Origin: Ectopseudomonas oleovorans | GTDB lineage: Bacteria; Pseudomonadota; Gammaproteobacteria; Pseudomonadales; Pseudomonadaceae | Direction of reading: 5' to 3' | Length of the DNA stretch: 64,000 nucleotides | Assembly (NCBI RefSeq): GCF_003052605.1 | Contig: NZ_QASO01000001.1 | Location: forward strand, 24,425 to 88,424 | Shown: positions 25,134 through 33,128 of the stretch, piece after piece | How the letters are laid out: each line of letters opens with the position of its first letter | Position numbering within the stretch: the stretch's first letter is position 1 | Translations under genes and position numbers: made by a program | The notes under the pieces: model-generated | Seen by the model: the letters and a program-made list of their open reading frames with translations, nothing else | Database searches by the model: none | Told to the model about the DNA's origin: nothing

Positions 25134-25296
25134 GTAGCCACGATCTTCAAGGCTACGGCGCTGTTTCTACTGCGTTGATCACCCAGTTCGCACCGGCATC
25201 CCTGCGCGAACGACCATCGGTTTCCGATGGTGATGCCACCCAACTGTTCCATCAACCCACGCGGGGGTTCCACACCTTCCCCGCCTGGGTCGCGTG
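25134..25296 (+). ncRNA. Structured leader RNA, copy 3 of 4
   Basis: P1: GTAGCC (25134-25139)/GGCTAC (25151-25156), compensatory to CAGCC/GGCTG. P2: weak CGC/GCG (25159-25174). P3: GTTCGC (25186-25191)/GCGAAC (25206-25211). P4: ACCATCGG (25213-25220)/CCGATGGT (25224-25231). Pseudoknot: GGCATC (25195-25200) with GATGCC (25232-25237). The tail has the alternatives GCGGGG/CCCCGC (25261-25284) or CACGCG/CGCGTG (25258-25296). Confidence 0.78.
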
Positions 25297-25329
25297 TGTC
25301 TCCGCTCTTTGTCCTACTGGAGATTCACC

Positions 25330-25872
25330 ATGACCACTTCCAACGAAAAGACCTATTTCGACCTGCACGCCACTGGCCTGGGCTACCTCAATCGCATCCG
25401 CGATGTGAAGCCCAAGAAAGCCGAACCCTTCCTCGCCTGCGACATCGCAGCGCTCAACGGTCCCAGCGACGACGTTTCATATACGCGATTCGACACCCGT
25501 GTTTCGGGCAGCGAGGCGCAACACCTCGTTCGCCGCTGCGAGGCTGCGGTCAAGGCTGAAAAGAAGGTCCTGATCGGTTTTCGTCTGGGCGACCTCTGGC
25601 CCAACGCCTTCACCTACACCAAGGGGAAGCGTGCTGGCGAGCAGGGCTTGAACATCAAGGCCCACCTGCTGTTCATCTCTTGGATCAAGGTCGATGGCGA
25701 GCTTGTCTACAAAGCCGAGCCCAAGCCAACCGACTCCGACGACCGCGAGAGCGACGTTCCGGCCCCCACCGAAGCGACCGCTCCGCAGGAAGCTCCGGCC
25801 CAGGCACCCCCCGCGCCGGCCGATGAAGCTGACGTCGAAGCCCCCGAACTGGAGGCCGCCGAGTCGTTCTGA
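25330..25872 (+). CDS. DUF3577 (STY4534-family) ICE protein
   Basis: A 180-residue protein matching the DUF3577/STY4534 family of ICE replication-associated proteins: TYFDLHATGLGYLNRIRDVK, PFLACDIAALNG, FDTRVSG, and IGFRLGDLWP, with a single-stranded-DNA-binding-like beta pattern. The last 50 residues are Pro/Glu/Ala-rich. ATG 25330 has GGAG. The structured RNA lies in its 5' leader; I recall an RNA motif in Rfam named after DUF3577, which may or may not be the same. Confidence 0.82.
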   Translation: MTTSNEKTYFDLHATGLGYLNRIRDVKPKKAEPFLACDIAALNGPSDDVSYTRFDTRVSGSEAQHLVRRCEAAVKAEKKVLIGFRLGDLWPNAFTYTKGKRAGEQGLNIKAHLLFISWIKVDGELVYKAEPKPTDSDDRESDVPAPTEATAPQEAPAQAPPAPADEADVEAPELEAAESF

Positions 25873-25884
25873 CCCGCTGATCCA

Positions 25885-25916
25885 CAAGGCCTCGTACTCC
25901 GGGGCCTTGTTCTTCT
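25885..25916 (+). terminator. Rho-independent terminator
   Basis: CAAGGCC (25885-25891) pairs with GGCCTTG (25903-25909) and is followed by TTCTTCT. It closes the DUF3577 unit. Confidence 0.7.
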
Positions 25917-25988
25917 CCCTGCAGTCATCCCGTCGCCGGCCATGTAGCCAACGACGGATGGCTGCTCTTTCATCCGCAGGAGCCTCCT

Positions 25989-26600
25989 ATGATTACCCTT
26001 CCTGGCCAACTGGCTATCAAGACCATCCATGGCCGCAACGGCGACTTCAATGTCGGCCGCCTGGCCACCTCCATTGGCGAGTTCGTCGTCAAGAACGCCG
26101 AACTCGATCAGTACGCCGAAGGCAAGTACGAGGGCGACTTCGCCATCGCGGAGATCCGCCCGTCCACGTACACCGCCAATGGCCGCATGGTCATCGAAAT
26201 CCGCGCCCTCCTGGGCGGCATGACGTTGTCCAACATCGACGCACTGAGCGGCGACGAAGCCCGTCAACTGAGCCCGCAGGAAGTCGATCCGATCGACGAG
26301 GAAGCGCAAGTCCCCGCACCGGCCAAGCCCAAGGCTCCGGCCAAGGCGAAGGCCCGCAGCCCGCACGATCCCCTGGTCGATACCACGCCATTCGGCAGCG
26401 AACCCACCAACGTCACTCCCGAGGCTTCGGCCGAGGCGGACGACGTGGCGCTGTTCGGTGTGCTCTGGCCGCTGGGCGAGATCGTCAAGCTCGACGCCAC
26501 CGTCGATCGTCGTGTCCTGCGTCAACAGCGCGACCGTCTGGGGACGCTGGGCTATGCCTTCGAGCCGTTGTCCCAGGACTGGCACCTCGCCAAAGCCTGA
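25989..26600 (+). CDS. DUF3275 ICE protein
   Basis: A 203-residue protein of the DUF3275 type: MITLPGQLAIKTIHGRNGDF at the start, FVVKNAELDQYAEGKYEGDF and AEIRPSTYTANGRMVIEIRA. The middle is a Pro/Ala/Lys linker and the C-terminus is VKLDATVDRRVLRQQRDRLG. Found in most ICEclc-type elements beside DUF3577. ATG 25989 is preceded by GGAG and a CATCC/GGATG leader hairpin. Function unknown. Confidence 0.78.
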   Translation: MITLPGQLAIKTIHGRNGDFNVGRLATSIGEFVVKNAELDQYAEGKYEGDFAIAEIRPSTYTANGRMVIEIRALLGGMTLSNIDALSGDEARQLSPQEVDPIDEEAQVPAPAKPKAPAKAKARSPHDPLVDTTPFGSEPTNVTPEASAEADDVALFGVLWPLGEIVKLDATVDRRVLRQQRDRLGTLGYAFEPLSQDWHLAKA

Positions 26601-26635
26601 TCCCCTGCGTCGCATCCACGACGTTCATCCACCCA

Positions 26636-26676
26636 CCGGGGCCGCTTCCCCGATGGGGAGGCCCCCGGCTTTTTCT
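26636..26676 (+). promoter_or_regulatory. Mutually exclusive leader hairpins before 26689
   Basis: CGGGG (26637-26641) can pair with CCCCG (26648-26652), or CCGGGGCC (26636-26643) with GGCCCCCGG (26660-26668). The second form is followed by a T tract and then the CTGAGG ribosome binding site. This looks like an attenuator. Confidence 0.55.
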
Positions 26677-26688
26677 GAGGTCTCCACT

Positions 26689-27030
26689 ATGTCCACCATC
26701 GCATGCGACCCCCACCGTTCCACGCTGGATGAAACCGCTTGGCAGGCTGTTTGCAAGACGGCCGCCGAGCACGCCCAGCGTGGTTGCGGTTTGTCCTGGG
26801 ATCACTGGGTCACGCTTTTCAGTTCGGAAATCGACGCGCAAGCCAGTCGGTTGCCGGAAAGCCAGCGGGCTCAGGCCCTGGAAATCGCCACCCAGGAATG
26901 GGACTACGCAACGCCTGCCGAACGGCAGGAAACCCAGGACTGGAATGCGGAGCATGGCTACTGCTCGCATGGCATCGAGTTCGGCTACTGCCCGGCCGGT
27001 TGTGATCGCGACGATGACGACTGGGACTGA
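26689..27030 (+). CDS. Cys-rich uncharacterised ICE protein
   Basis: A 113-residue protein with a Cys/His-rich C-terminus (HGYCSHGIEFGYCPAGC) that could bind a metal, ending in an acidic tail. ATG 26689. No known family. Has its own attenuator-like leader. Confidence 0.6.
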   Translation: MSTIACDPHRSTLDETAWQAVCKTAAEHAQRGCGLSWDHWVTLFSSEIDAQASRLPESQRAQALEIATQEWDYATPAERQETQDWNAEHGYCSHGIEFGYCPAGCDRDDDDWD

Positions 27031-27133
27031 GGGCAAAACATAGGTTCCTTCGCCGCACACGCGGCATTCCATCACCCGCTGGGGGTTCTCCCCCACGGGG
27101 AGGCCTCCGGCTCCATTCTTCAGGAGGCCTCTC

Positions 27134-27541
27134 ATGGGCTGGTATTTCTCCCCCCAATCGCGGTCTGAACTGATCGCGGAACTGATAGCACCGCAAGAGA
27201 CCGAGCGCGCCAGCGTCAAGGTCATCGCCCACGCGCTGCGCGGCAACGTCCTCTGGTCCGTCGCGGAAGTGACGGCCAAGGTCGGAGGTGTGCATCGTCA
27301 TCTGGCGCCGGGCCAATCCCTGCGCTACATCCGTTGCGATCTGCTCGAACGCAGCGGCAACCAGTGGGGCTACAAGCCACTGGACGAGTCCATGCACCCG
27401 TACTACTACACGTGCCCGCTGTCCTATCTGGACCTCGCACCAGAGCAGTCCGCCGACTGGCGTGCAGGCGTTCGCGCCTACCACGCGCGGCGGCGCACAC
27501 CCACGGCACCTGCGGCACCCACCGCAGCGCTGATGGCCTGA
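27134..27541 (+). CDS. Uncharacterised ICE protein, 135 residues (DUF6927-like?)
   Basis: Starts at ATG 27134 with AGGAGG. MGWYFSPQSRSELIAELIAP and a Tyr/Cys-rich segment PYYYTCPLSYLDLAP are its notable features; a match to DUF6927 is possible but I am unsure. The leader carries GGGGG/CCCCC and GGAGGCCTCC hairpins. It is followed after 16 nt by the next gene. Confidence 0.6.
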   Translation: MGWYFSPQSRSELIAELIAPQETERASVKVIAHALRGNVLWSVAEVTAKVGGVHRHLAPGQSLRYIRCDLLERSGNQWGYKPLDESMHPYYYTCPLSYLDLAPEQSADWRAGVRAYHARRRTPTAPAAPTAALMA

Positions 27542-27557
27542 GCCAGGAGGAACCGAC

Positions 27558-27818
27558 ATGGACCCGATCCTGGCTGCGCTCCCGCCCTCGCTGTTGAAGC
27601 TCGTTGAAGGGAGTTTGTCCAACGACGAAGTTTCTTCCGACGAGGAAATGCTGGAGTACTTCATCAGCAACGGCCTCACCGAGGAACAGGCGCGGCAGGC
27701 ACTGACCTACCGCGACCAGTACCTCAACAACATCTACCTGGAGGGCTTCACGCCAATCACTTCGGTAGATGAGGCGCTTCACTTCAACCCGCACACCCGG
27801 CAGTTCGAGCCGGACTGA
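27558..27818 (+). CDS. Small acidic ICE protein, 86 residues
   Basis: Starts at ATG 27558 with AGGAGG, 16 nt after the previous gene, so probably the same transcript. The 86-residue acidic protein (SNDEVSSDEEMLEYFI) has no recognised domain. Confidence 0.6.
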   Translation: MDPILAALPPSLLKLVEGSLSNDEVSSDEEMLEYFISNGLTEEQARQALTYRDQYLNNIYLEGFTPITSVDEALHFNPHTRQFEPD

Positions 27819-27895
27819 GCGGCTTTCTTCCACCCCCTTGGGGCAGTACTTGCCCCAGCGGGCGGTGCTGTTCCCGTTCATCCGAGGACACCACC

Positions 27896-28546
27896 ATGCC
27901 CGCAAACACTTCTTCCACCACGCTGTATCGCATCGACGAATGCTCCGACGTGATGGCCGACGCTTGCGTCGGCGATGACCAGGGCAATCTGATCTTCCTG
28001 TCGATCTGGGCGCGGGATACTGCCGTCCAGCAGTTCCTCGCTCGTCTGACCCTCGGGCGCGACGAACAAGGCCTGGACCAGTTCCACGTCATCACCGACC
28101 AGGGCGGCAGCGTCCCGGTGTTCGTCAGCAACGTCGATCGCCTGGAAAAGCGCATGACCCGCGCCTACCGGCGAACGCTGTTCGGTTCGCTGTCCAACGT
28201 GTGGCTGTTCGACCGCCGCTGCGTCAAGCCCGACAAGGCCAACGCCAGCGCATTGGCATTGCTGCCCAAGGGCAGCGCCCACCGGCTTGACCGCCTGTGG
28301 ATGCTGGTACGGGACACCTGCCCACTGCCACTGCTCGACCACTGGCGCGAACCCGTGCTGGAACTGCTACAGACCCGCGAGATGCTGTCCCGCCTTCCGT
28401 TCGCCCTCGGGCCCCTGGAAGGCCATCGGCTCGCCATCGACGTGCCGGCGCTGACCCTGGCGCTGGGCTCCCTGATCCGCAGTGACGTGCTCACCGCCTA
28501 TCCCTATCCGGCCAAGATTTGGACGCCGGAAGCGGTAGCGGCTTGA
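27896..28546 (+). CDS. Uncharacterised ICE protein, 216 residues
   Basis: Starts at ATG 27896. No domain recognised; the first 90 residues (DQGNLIFLSIWARDTAVQQF) look globular and the C-terminal part is Leu-rich helical. A leader hairpin GGGGCA/TGCCCC lies at about 27840-27856. Its orthologues travel with this ICE family. Confidence 0.6.
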   Translation: MPANTSSTTLYRIDECSDVMADACVGDDQGNLIFLSIWARDTAVQQFLARLTLGRDEQGLDQFHVITDQGGSVPVFVSNVDRLEKRMTRAYRRTLFGSLSNVWLFDRRCVKPDKANASALALLPKGSAHRLDRLWMLVRDTCPLPLLDHWREPVLELLQTREMLSRLPFALGPLEGHRLAIDVPALTLALGSLIRSDVLTAYPYPAKIWTPEAVAA

Positions 28547-28610
28547 CCCACCCGCGAGGGCACGCCCTGGCGTGCTTTCGCCCTTCATCCCCGCCAACCA
28601 GGAGACTTCC

Positions 28611-29720
28611 ATGGCCCTCATGTTCCCGCGGCTCGCCCGCAATTTCGCCAAGAACGGGTACTACCCGACCGACGAACCCACGCTCGAAAGAGCCCTCAAC
28701 GCACTGATGCCCAGCGATGGGCCGATGTGCATCCTCGATCCCTGCGCCGGTGAAGGCGTGGCGATCGCCGAAGCCGCTCATGCCCTCGGGCGCGAGCAGG
28801 CCAAGGCGTTCGCCGTCGAGTTCGACGCGGAGCGGGCACGCCATGCCCGCGGCCTGGTCGATCACTGCCTGCACGCCGACCTGATGGACACGATGATCTC
28901 CAAGCAGTCCTTCGGGCTGCTCTGGCTCAACCCGCCGTATGGCGATCTGTCCAAGGACGTCAACGGCAACATCGGCTATCAAGGCCAAGGTCGCGCCCGC
29001 TTCGAGAAGCTGTTCTATCAGCGCAGCCTATCGCTGCTTCAGTACGGCGGTGTGCTGGTCTTCATCGTCCCCAGCTATGTGCTCGACGCGGAACTGGTCG
29101 GCTGGCTGACGCGCCACTACATGGACCTGCGGATCTACCGAGCGGTGGAAACGCAGTTCAAGCAGGTGGTGATCTTCGGCCGTAGGGTACGCCAGCGCGA
29201 GCAGGCACCCGATGGCGTCAAGGCCGTGCGCAATCTGCTGCTGCAGATTGGGCTCGGCGAAGTCGAAGCCGAGGAACTGCCGAGCGAATGGCCGTTCCTG
29301 CCGTACATCGTCCCCGCCAGTCCGGCCGAGCCGGAGCATTTCTTCCGCGTGACGATGGAGCCGGAGCAGTTCGCCGATGAAGTCGGCCGGCTCCAAGGCC
29401 TCTGGCCGTCGCAGGACACGCACTTGGGGGCCGCGCAGCAGTCGCTGCGTCCGCCGGCGCGTGCCTTGTCCCACTGGCATCTCGCCCTGGCTCTGGCTGC
29501 GGGCGCGATCTCGGGGGTTGTGCGCTCCAAGACCGGGCGCGTGCTCGTCGTCAAAGGTGACACCCATAAAGACAAGACGCTCCAGCGGGAATTCACCGAA
29601 CGCGAGGACGGCTCGATCGCCGAGACCCGCATCCTCACCGACAAGTTCGTGCCTGTCATCCGCGCGTGGGACATGACGCCCGGCTCCGCTACACGGGGCG
29701 AGGTCCTGACCATCCGTTAA
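28611..29720 (+). CDS. DUF6094-like adenine-specific methyltransferase-fold protein
   Basis: A 369-residue protein. ILDPCAGEGVAIAEAA is an S-adenosylmethionine-binding motif I and LLWLNPPYGDLS the N6-adenine catalytic NPPY motif. The C-terminal half has no recognised fold (DUF6094-like). ATG 28611 with AGGAG is used; the longer frame lacks a binding site. No restriction partner nearby. With the cytosine methyltransferase it may provide anti-restriction modification. Confidence 0.78.
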   Translation: MALMFPRLARNFAKNGYYPTDEPTLERALNALMPSDGPMCILDPCAGEGVAIAEAAHALGREQAKAFAVEFDAERARHARGLVDHCLHADLMDTMISKQSFGLLWLNPPYGDLSKDVNGNIGYQGQGRARFEKLFYQRSLSLLQYGGVLVFIVPSYVLDAELVGWLTRHYMDLRIYRAVETQFKQVVIFGRRVRQREQAPDGVKAVRNLLLQIGLGEVEAEELPSEWPFLPYIVPASPAEPEHFFRVTMEPEQFADEVGRLQGLWPSQDTHLGAAQQSLRPPARALSHWHLALALAAGAISGVVRSKTGRVLVVKGDTHKDKTLQREFTEREDGSIAETRILTDKFVPVIRAWDMTPGSATRGEVLTIR

Positions 29721-29771
29721 TCCACCGGACGCGCTGCCGTCCTGCTGTACCACCTCGAAGGAGAAACACCC

Positions 29772-30092
29772 ATGTTCTCAAGCCTGTTCAAGCGGCCCGC
29801 GCCGCAGAAGCAACCGTTGTTCGCACCAGGCACGTTGCAGTTGAGCGAGAAGGTGCATTGGCTGGCCCGCAAAGGCCTGATCGACCCCTTGGCTCTTGTC
29901 CAGCGCCATGTGCGCGGTGACTGGGGCGAGACCGATGAGGCAACCCGTCAAGCCAACGATGTCGCAATCCGTGGGGACGATCCGATGATCTCCCACTTCA
30001 GGATCACGTCCGAACTGGTGTTGATCGTCAAAACCGGCGAGGACCACCAGACCACGGTGATCCAGCTTCCCGAAGAACGGGACATGATCTGA
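29772..30092 (+). CDS. RHxRGDWG-motif small protein, paralogue A
   Basis: A 106-residue protein with the motif RHVRGDWGETDEATRQAND and the C-terminal TVIQLPEER. Clearly homologous to the next gene (30181): shared R-H-x-R-G-D-W-G, Q-A-N and a terminal beta strand. This motif occurs in many plasmid-related proteins of unknown function. ATG 29772 with AAGGAG. Confidence 0.65.
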   Translation: MFSSLFKRPAPQKQPLFAPGTLQLSEKVHWLARKGLIDPLALVQRHVRGDWGETDEATRQANDVAIRGDDPMISHFRITSELVLIVKTGEDHQTTVIQLPEERDMI

Positions 30093-30180
30093 CAGCACCA
30101 TCGTCGTCTTCATCCACCTGCCGGAGCCACTTCACTCTGCCAGGGGTGTCGTGGCTCAATGACTCATCAAGGAGGAGCCC

Positions 30181-30486
30181 ATGGCATCACATCGCATTGA
30201 AACCTACTGCCACAGGCTCGCGTTTCCAATCGGTGCGCTCATCTTCAGCAGGGGCATCGATCGCCTGGTCCGCACGGGTCGCCTCGACCCGATCCCGTAC
30301 TTCAGGCGCCACACCCGTGGCGACTGGGGCGACGTCAACCTCCAGCAATGGCAGGCCAACAGCACTGCACTGCAATCCGGTGCATCGCTGGAATCCCACT
30401 ACGTGATCCATCCGGGGCTGGCCATCCGCATCGTCACCGATGCGCAGCGCAGCGCCACCGTCATCGTGCTGCCGTCCGAAGACTGA
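30181..30486 (+). CDS. RHxRGDWG-motif small protein, paralogue B
   Basis: A 101-residue homologue of the gene at 29772 (RHTRGDWGDVNLQQWQANST and TVIVLPSED). The two probably arose by tandem duplication followed by divergence. ATG 30181 with AAGGAGG; a GAGCCAC/GTGGCTC leader hairpin lies at about 30124-30157. Confidence 0.65.
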   Translation: MASHRIETYCHRLAFPIGALIFSRGIDRLVRTGRLDPIPYFRRHTRGDWGDVNLQQWQANSTALQSGASLESHYVIHPGLAIRIVTDAQRSATVIVLPSED

Positions 30487-30559
30487 GCACGATTCACCAG
30501 CAGGCCGCCACGGCCGGCAACTTCGACCACCTCGGCCAAGCGCCGATTTCCTTCCCACT

Positions 30560-30607
30560 GCGGGGCATGCCATTGCCCCGCTGGGGGTGGTGCATGCCCC
30601 ATTTTTC
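30560..30607 (+). promoter_or_regulatory. Mutually exclusive leader hairpins before the SNF2-like helicase
   Basis: GCGGGGCA (30560-30567) can pair with TGCCCCGC (30574-30581), or GGGGCATG (30562-30569) with CATGCCCC (30593-30600). The second form is followed by ATTTTTCATT and then the GGAG ribosome binding site. Classic antiterminator/terminator geometry. Confidence 0.6.
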
Positions 30608-30621
30608 ATTGGAGCATCACC

Positions 30622-32901
30622 ATGTCCCTCGATCTCGAAACCACTGCCGCTGAAGCCGCGCCCGTACAGGGCGAACTGCTCGATGCGGAATCTTCCCCTC
30701 TGACCCTGAGCCTTCAGGATTTCGTCGGCGAGTTCGGCGACGAACTGCTCGACGCCCTCAATAGCGCGAACCCGCCGGTCTATAACGGCCAGCCGCAGGC
30801 GCACCGGCAACTCGTCGTCGCCAGCCTCAAGCGCAAGCTGTTCCCGGCCCAAGCCGAAGTCGTCCATGCCGCCGCCGAGCTGCTGATCGACTGTGGCGAA
30901 CGCGCCGCGATCGTCAATGGCGAAATGGGCTGCGGCAAGACGACCGTCGGCATCGCCACGGCCGCCGTGCTCAACGCCGAAGGCTACCGCCGCACGCTGG
31001 TTCTTTCGCCGCCGCACCTTGTTTACAAGTGGCGGCGTGAGATCCAGGAGACGGTGGCAGGCGCCAAGGTGTGGGTGCTCAACGGGCCTGACACGCTCGT
31101 CAAGCTCATCAAGCTGCGCGAGCAGTTGAATGTCCAGCCCACGGGCCAGGAGTTCTTTGTCCTGGGCCGGGTCAGGATGCGGATGGGGTTCCACTGGAAG
31201 CCCGTCTTCACCCAGCGGCGCACCCGTCACGGCAACGTGGCGGCGTGCCCGGACTGCGGCACGGTCATCACCGACCTCGACGGCGAGCCGGTCAACCCGG
31301 TCGCGCTCCAAGCCGAGGAATACCGCAGGAAGTGCAGCCATTGCGCCGCGCCCCTGTGGACGCTGATCCGCCCGCGCAGCCTGTCCGGCAGCGACCAGTC
31401 CTCGGCCGTGCTGAAAGCCCTCAAGCGCATCCCGACGATCGGGGAAGTCACCGCGCAGAAGCTGATGCAGAAGTTCGGCGACGGGTTCCTGGCGTCGATG
31501 CTGGGCGACAACATCCATGAGTTCATCAACCTCATGGACGGCAACGGCGAGCTGGTGTTTTCCGACCGTCAGGCCACGCGCATGGAGCGTGCGATGGCCA
31601 ACATGGAGTTCGGCTTTGGCGAGGGCGGCTATCAGCCGTCCGAGTTCATCAAGCGCTACCTGCCGCAAGGCACGTTCGACCTGTGCATCGCAGACGAGGC
31701 ACACGAGTACAAGAACGGTGGCAGTGCCCAGGGTCAGGCTATGGGCGTGCTGGCGGCGAAGGCTCGCAAAACCTTGCTGCTGACAGGCACGCTGATGGGC
31801 GGCTACGGGGACGACCTGTTCTACCTGCTGTTCCGAGCCCTGCCTGGGCGGATGATCGAAGACGGCTACCGCCCGACCACGAGCGGCAGCATGACCTCGG
31901 CGGCCATGGCTTTCATGAGGGACCACGGGGTCCTCAAGGACATCTACTCCGAAAGCACTGGCACGGCGCACAAGACGGCCAGGGGCACCAAGGTATCGGT
32001 GCGCACGGTCAAAGCGCCGGGTTTTGGTCCCAAGGGCGTCTTGCGGTGCATCCTCCCGTTCACGATCTTCCTCAAGCTCAAGGACATCGGCGGCAACGTC
32101 CTGCCGCCATATGACGAGGAGTTCCGTGAAGTCGCAATGGACACGGCGCAAGCCGCGGCCTACCGCGACCTGGCGGGTCGGCTGACCGCGGAGCTGAAAC
32201 AGGCTCTGGCGCGACGCGATACGACCCTGCTGGGTGTGGTGCTCAACGTGCTGCTGGCCTGGCCGGACTGCTGCTTCCGGTCGGAAACCGTGGTGCATCC
32301 GCGCACGCGCAACACCTTGGCGTTCGTCCCGGCTCAGTTCAACGAGTTCGAGGTGACGCCGAAAGAGCGCGAGCTGATCGACATCTGCAAGGAAGAGAAG
32401 GCGCAGGGCCGCAAGGTCCTGGCCTACACGGTCTATACCGGCACGCGCGACACCACGTCGCGCTTGAAGGTGCTGCTGGAGCAGGAGGGTTTTCGGGTGG
32501 CGGTGCTGCGCGCAAGCGTGGATGCCAGCCGCCGCGAGGACTGGATCGCCGAGCAATTGGACCGTGGCATCGACGTGCTCATCACCAACCCCGAGCTGGT
32601 CAAGACGGGCTTGGACCTGTTGGACTTCCCGACGATCGTTTTCATGCAGTCGGGCTACAACGTTTACTCGCTCCAGCAGGCGGCCCGCCGCTCCTGGCGC
32701 ATCGGACAGAAACAGCCGGTGCGCGTGATCTACCTCGGCTACGCCGGTTCCTCGCAGATGACCTGCCTGGAGCTGATGGCCAAGAAGATCATGGTCTCGC
32801 AGTCCACCTCGGGCGACGTACCCGAATCGGGCCTGGATGTGCTCAACCAGGACGGTGATTCCGTCGAGGTCGCACTGGCCCGGCAACTTGTCGCGGCCTG
32901 A
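30622..32901 (+). CDS. SNF2-like superfamily 2 helicase
   Basis: A 759-residue protein. Walker A GEMGCGKTT (motif I), LVLSPPHLVYKWRREI (motif Ia), CIADEAHEYKN (motif II), LLLTGTLMGGY (motif III) and a C-terminal RecA-like domain with QAARRSWRIGQKQPVRV (motif VI). A zinc ribbon CPDCG...CSHCAA sits near residues 210-250. Helicases of this type are conserved in ICEclc-like elements. ATG 30622 with GGAG. Confidence 0.88.
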   Translation: MSLDLETTAAEAAPVQGELLDAESSPLTLSLQDFVGEFGDELLDALNSANPPVYNGQPQAHRQLVVASLKRKLFPAQAEVVHAAAELLIDCGERAAIVNGEMGCGKTTVGIATAAVLNAEGYRRTLVLSPPHLVYKWRREIQETVAGAKVWVLNGPDTLVKLIKLREQLNVQPTGQEFFVLGRVRMRMGFHWKPVFTQRRTRHGNVAACPDCGTVITDLDGEPVNPVALQAEEYRRKCSHCAAPLWTLIRPRSLSGSDQSSAVLKALKRIPTIGEVTAQKLMQKFGDGFLASMLGDNIHEFINLMDGNGELVFSDRQATRMERAMANMEFGFGEGGYQPSEFIKRYLPQGTFDLCIADEAHEYKNGGSAQGQAMGVLAAKARKTLLLTGTLMGGYGDDLFYLLFRALPGRMIEDGYRPTTSGSMTSAAMAFMRDHGVLKDIYSESTGTAHKTARGTKVSVRTVKAPGFGPKGVLRCILPFTIFLKLKDIGGNVLPPYDEEFREVAMDTAQAAAYRDLAGRLTAELKQALARRDTTLLGVVLNVLLAWPDCCFRSETVVHPRTRNTLAFVPAQFNEFEVTPKERELIDICKEEKAQGRKVLAYTVYTGTRDTTSRLKVLLEQEGFRVAVLRASVDASRREDWIAEQLDRGIDVLITNPELVKTGLDLLDFPTIVFMQSGYNVYSLQQAARRSWRIGQKQPVRVIYLGYAGSSQMTCLELMAKKIMVSQSTSGDVPESGLDVLNQDGDSVEVALARQLVAA

Positions 32902-32997
32902 TCCCCACGCCAACGTCGGCCTCGCGCCGCCGGCTTTCCATTGTTCCCACCTTGCAGCCACGCCCACGGTCTCCGTGGACGTGGCTGCATCTTCACT

Positions 32998-33023
32998 GGC
33001 CCCTTCGGGGGCCTTTTTCTTTG
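32998..33023 (+). terminator. Rho-independent terminator after the helicase
   Basis: GGCCCC-TTC-GGGGGCC is followed by a T tract. A second hairpin, GCAGCCACG/CGTGGCTGC, lies just upstream (about 32954-32988). It separates the helicase from the transfer operon. Confidence 0.85.
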
Positions 33024-33063
33024 GAGGGAGGCTGCCGGGAAATCGGGCGCTGCCTGGTTCGCA

Positions 33064-33073
33064 TTGTTTGCTG
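33064..33073 (+). promoter_or_regulatory. Shared promoter motif before the transfer operon
   Basis: TTCGCATTGTTTGCTG lies 56 nt before the first transfer gene, after the terminator. The same motif is at 17667, 25059, 39188 and 48540. Probably the activated promoter of the first T4SS operon. Confidence 0.55.
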
Positions 33074-33128
33074 CCGCTCGTGGCCCGAGCGGCGATGGTG
33101 AGGGCTCGATGTTTCAGGACGACGCGCC

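Noticed and set aside
33050-33075. Sigma-54 promoter reading of the TTGTTTGCTG motif
   Set aside because: The GG and GC elements are not at the required 10-nt spacing and the other copies lack the GG.
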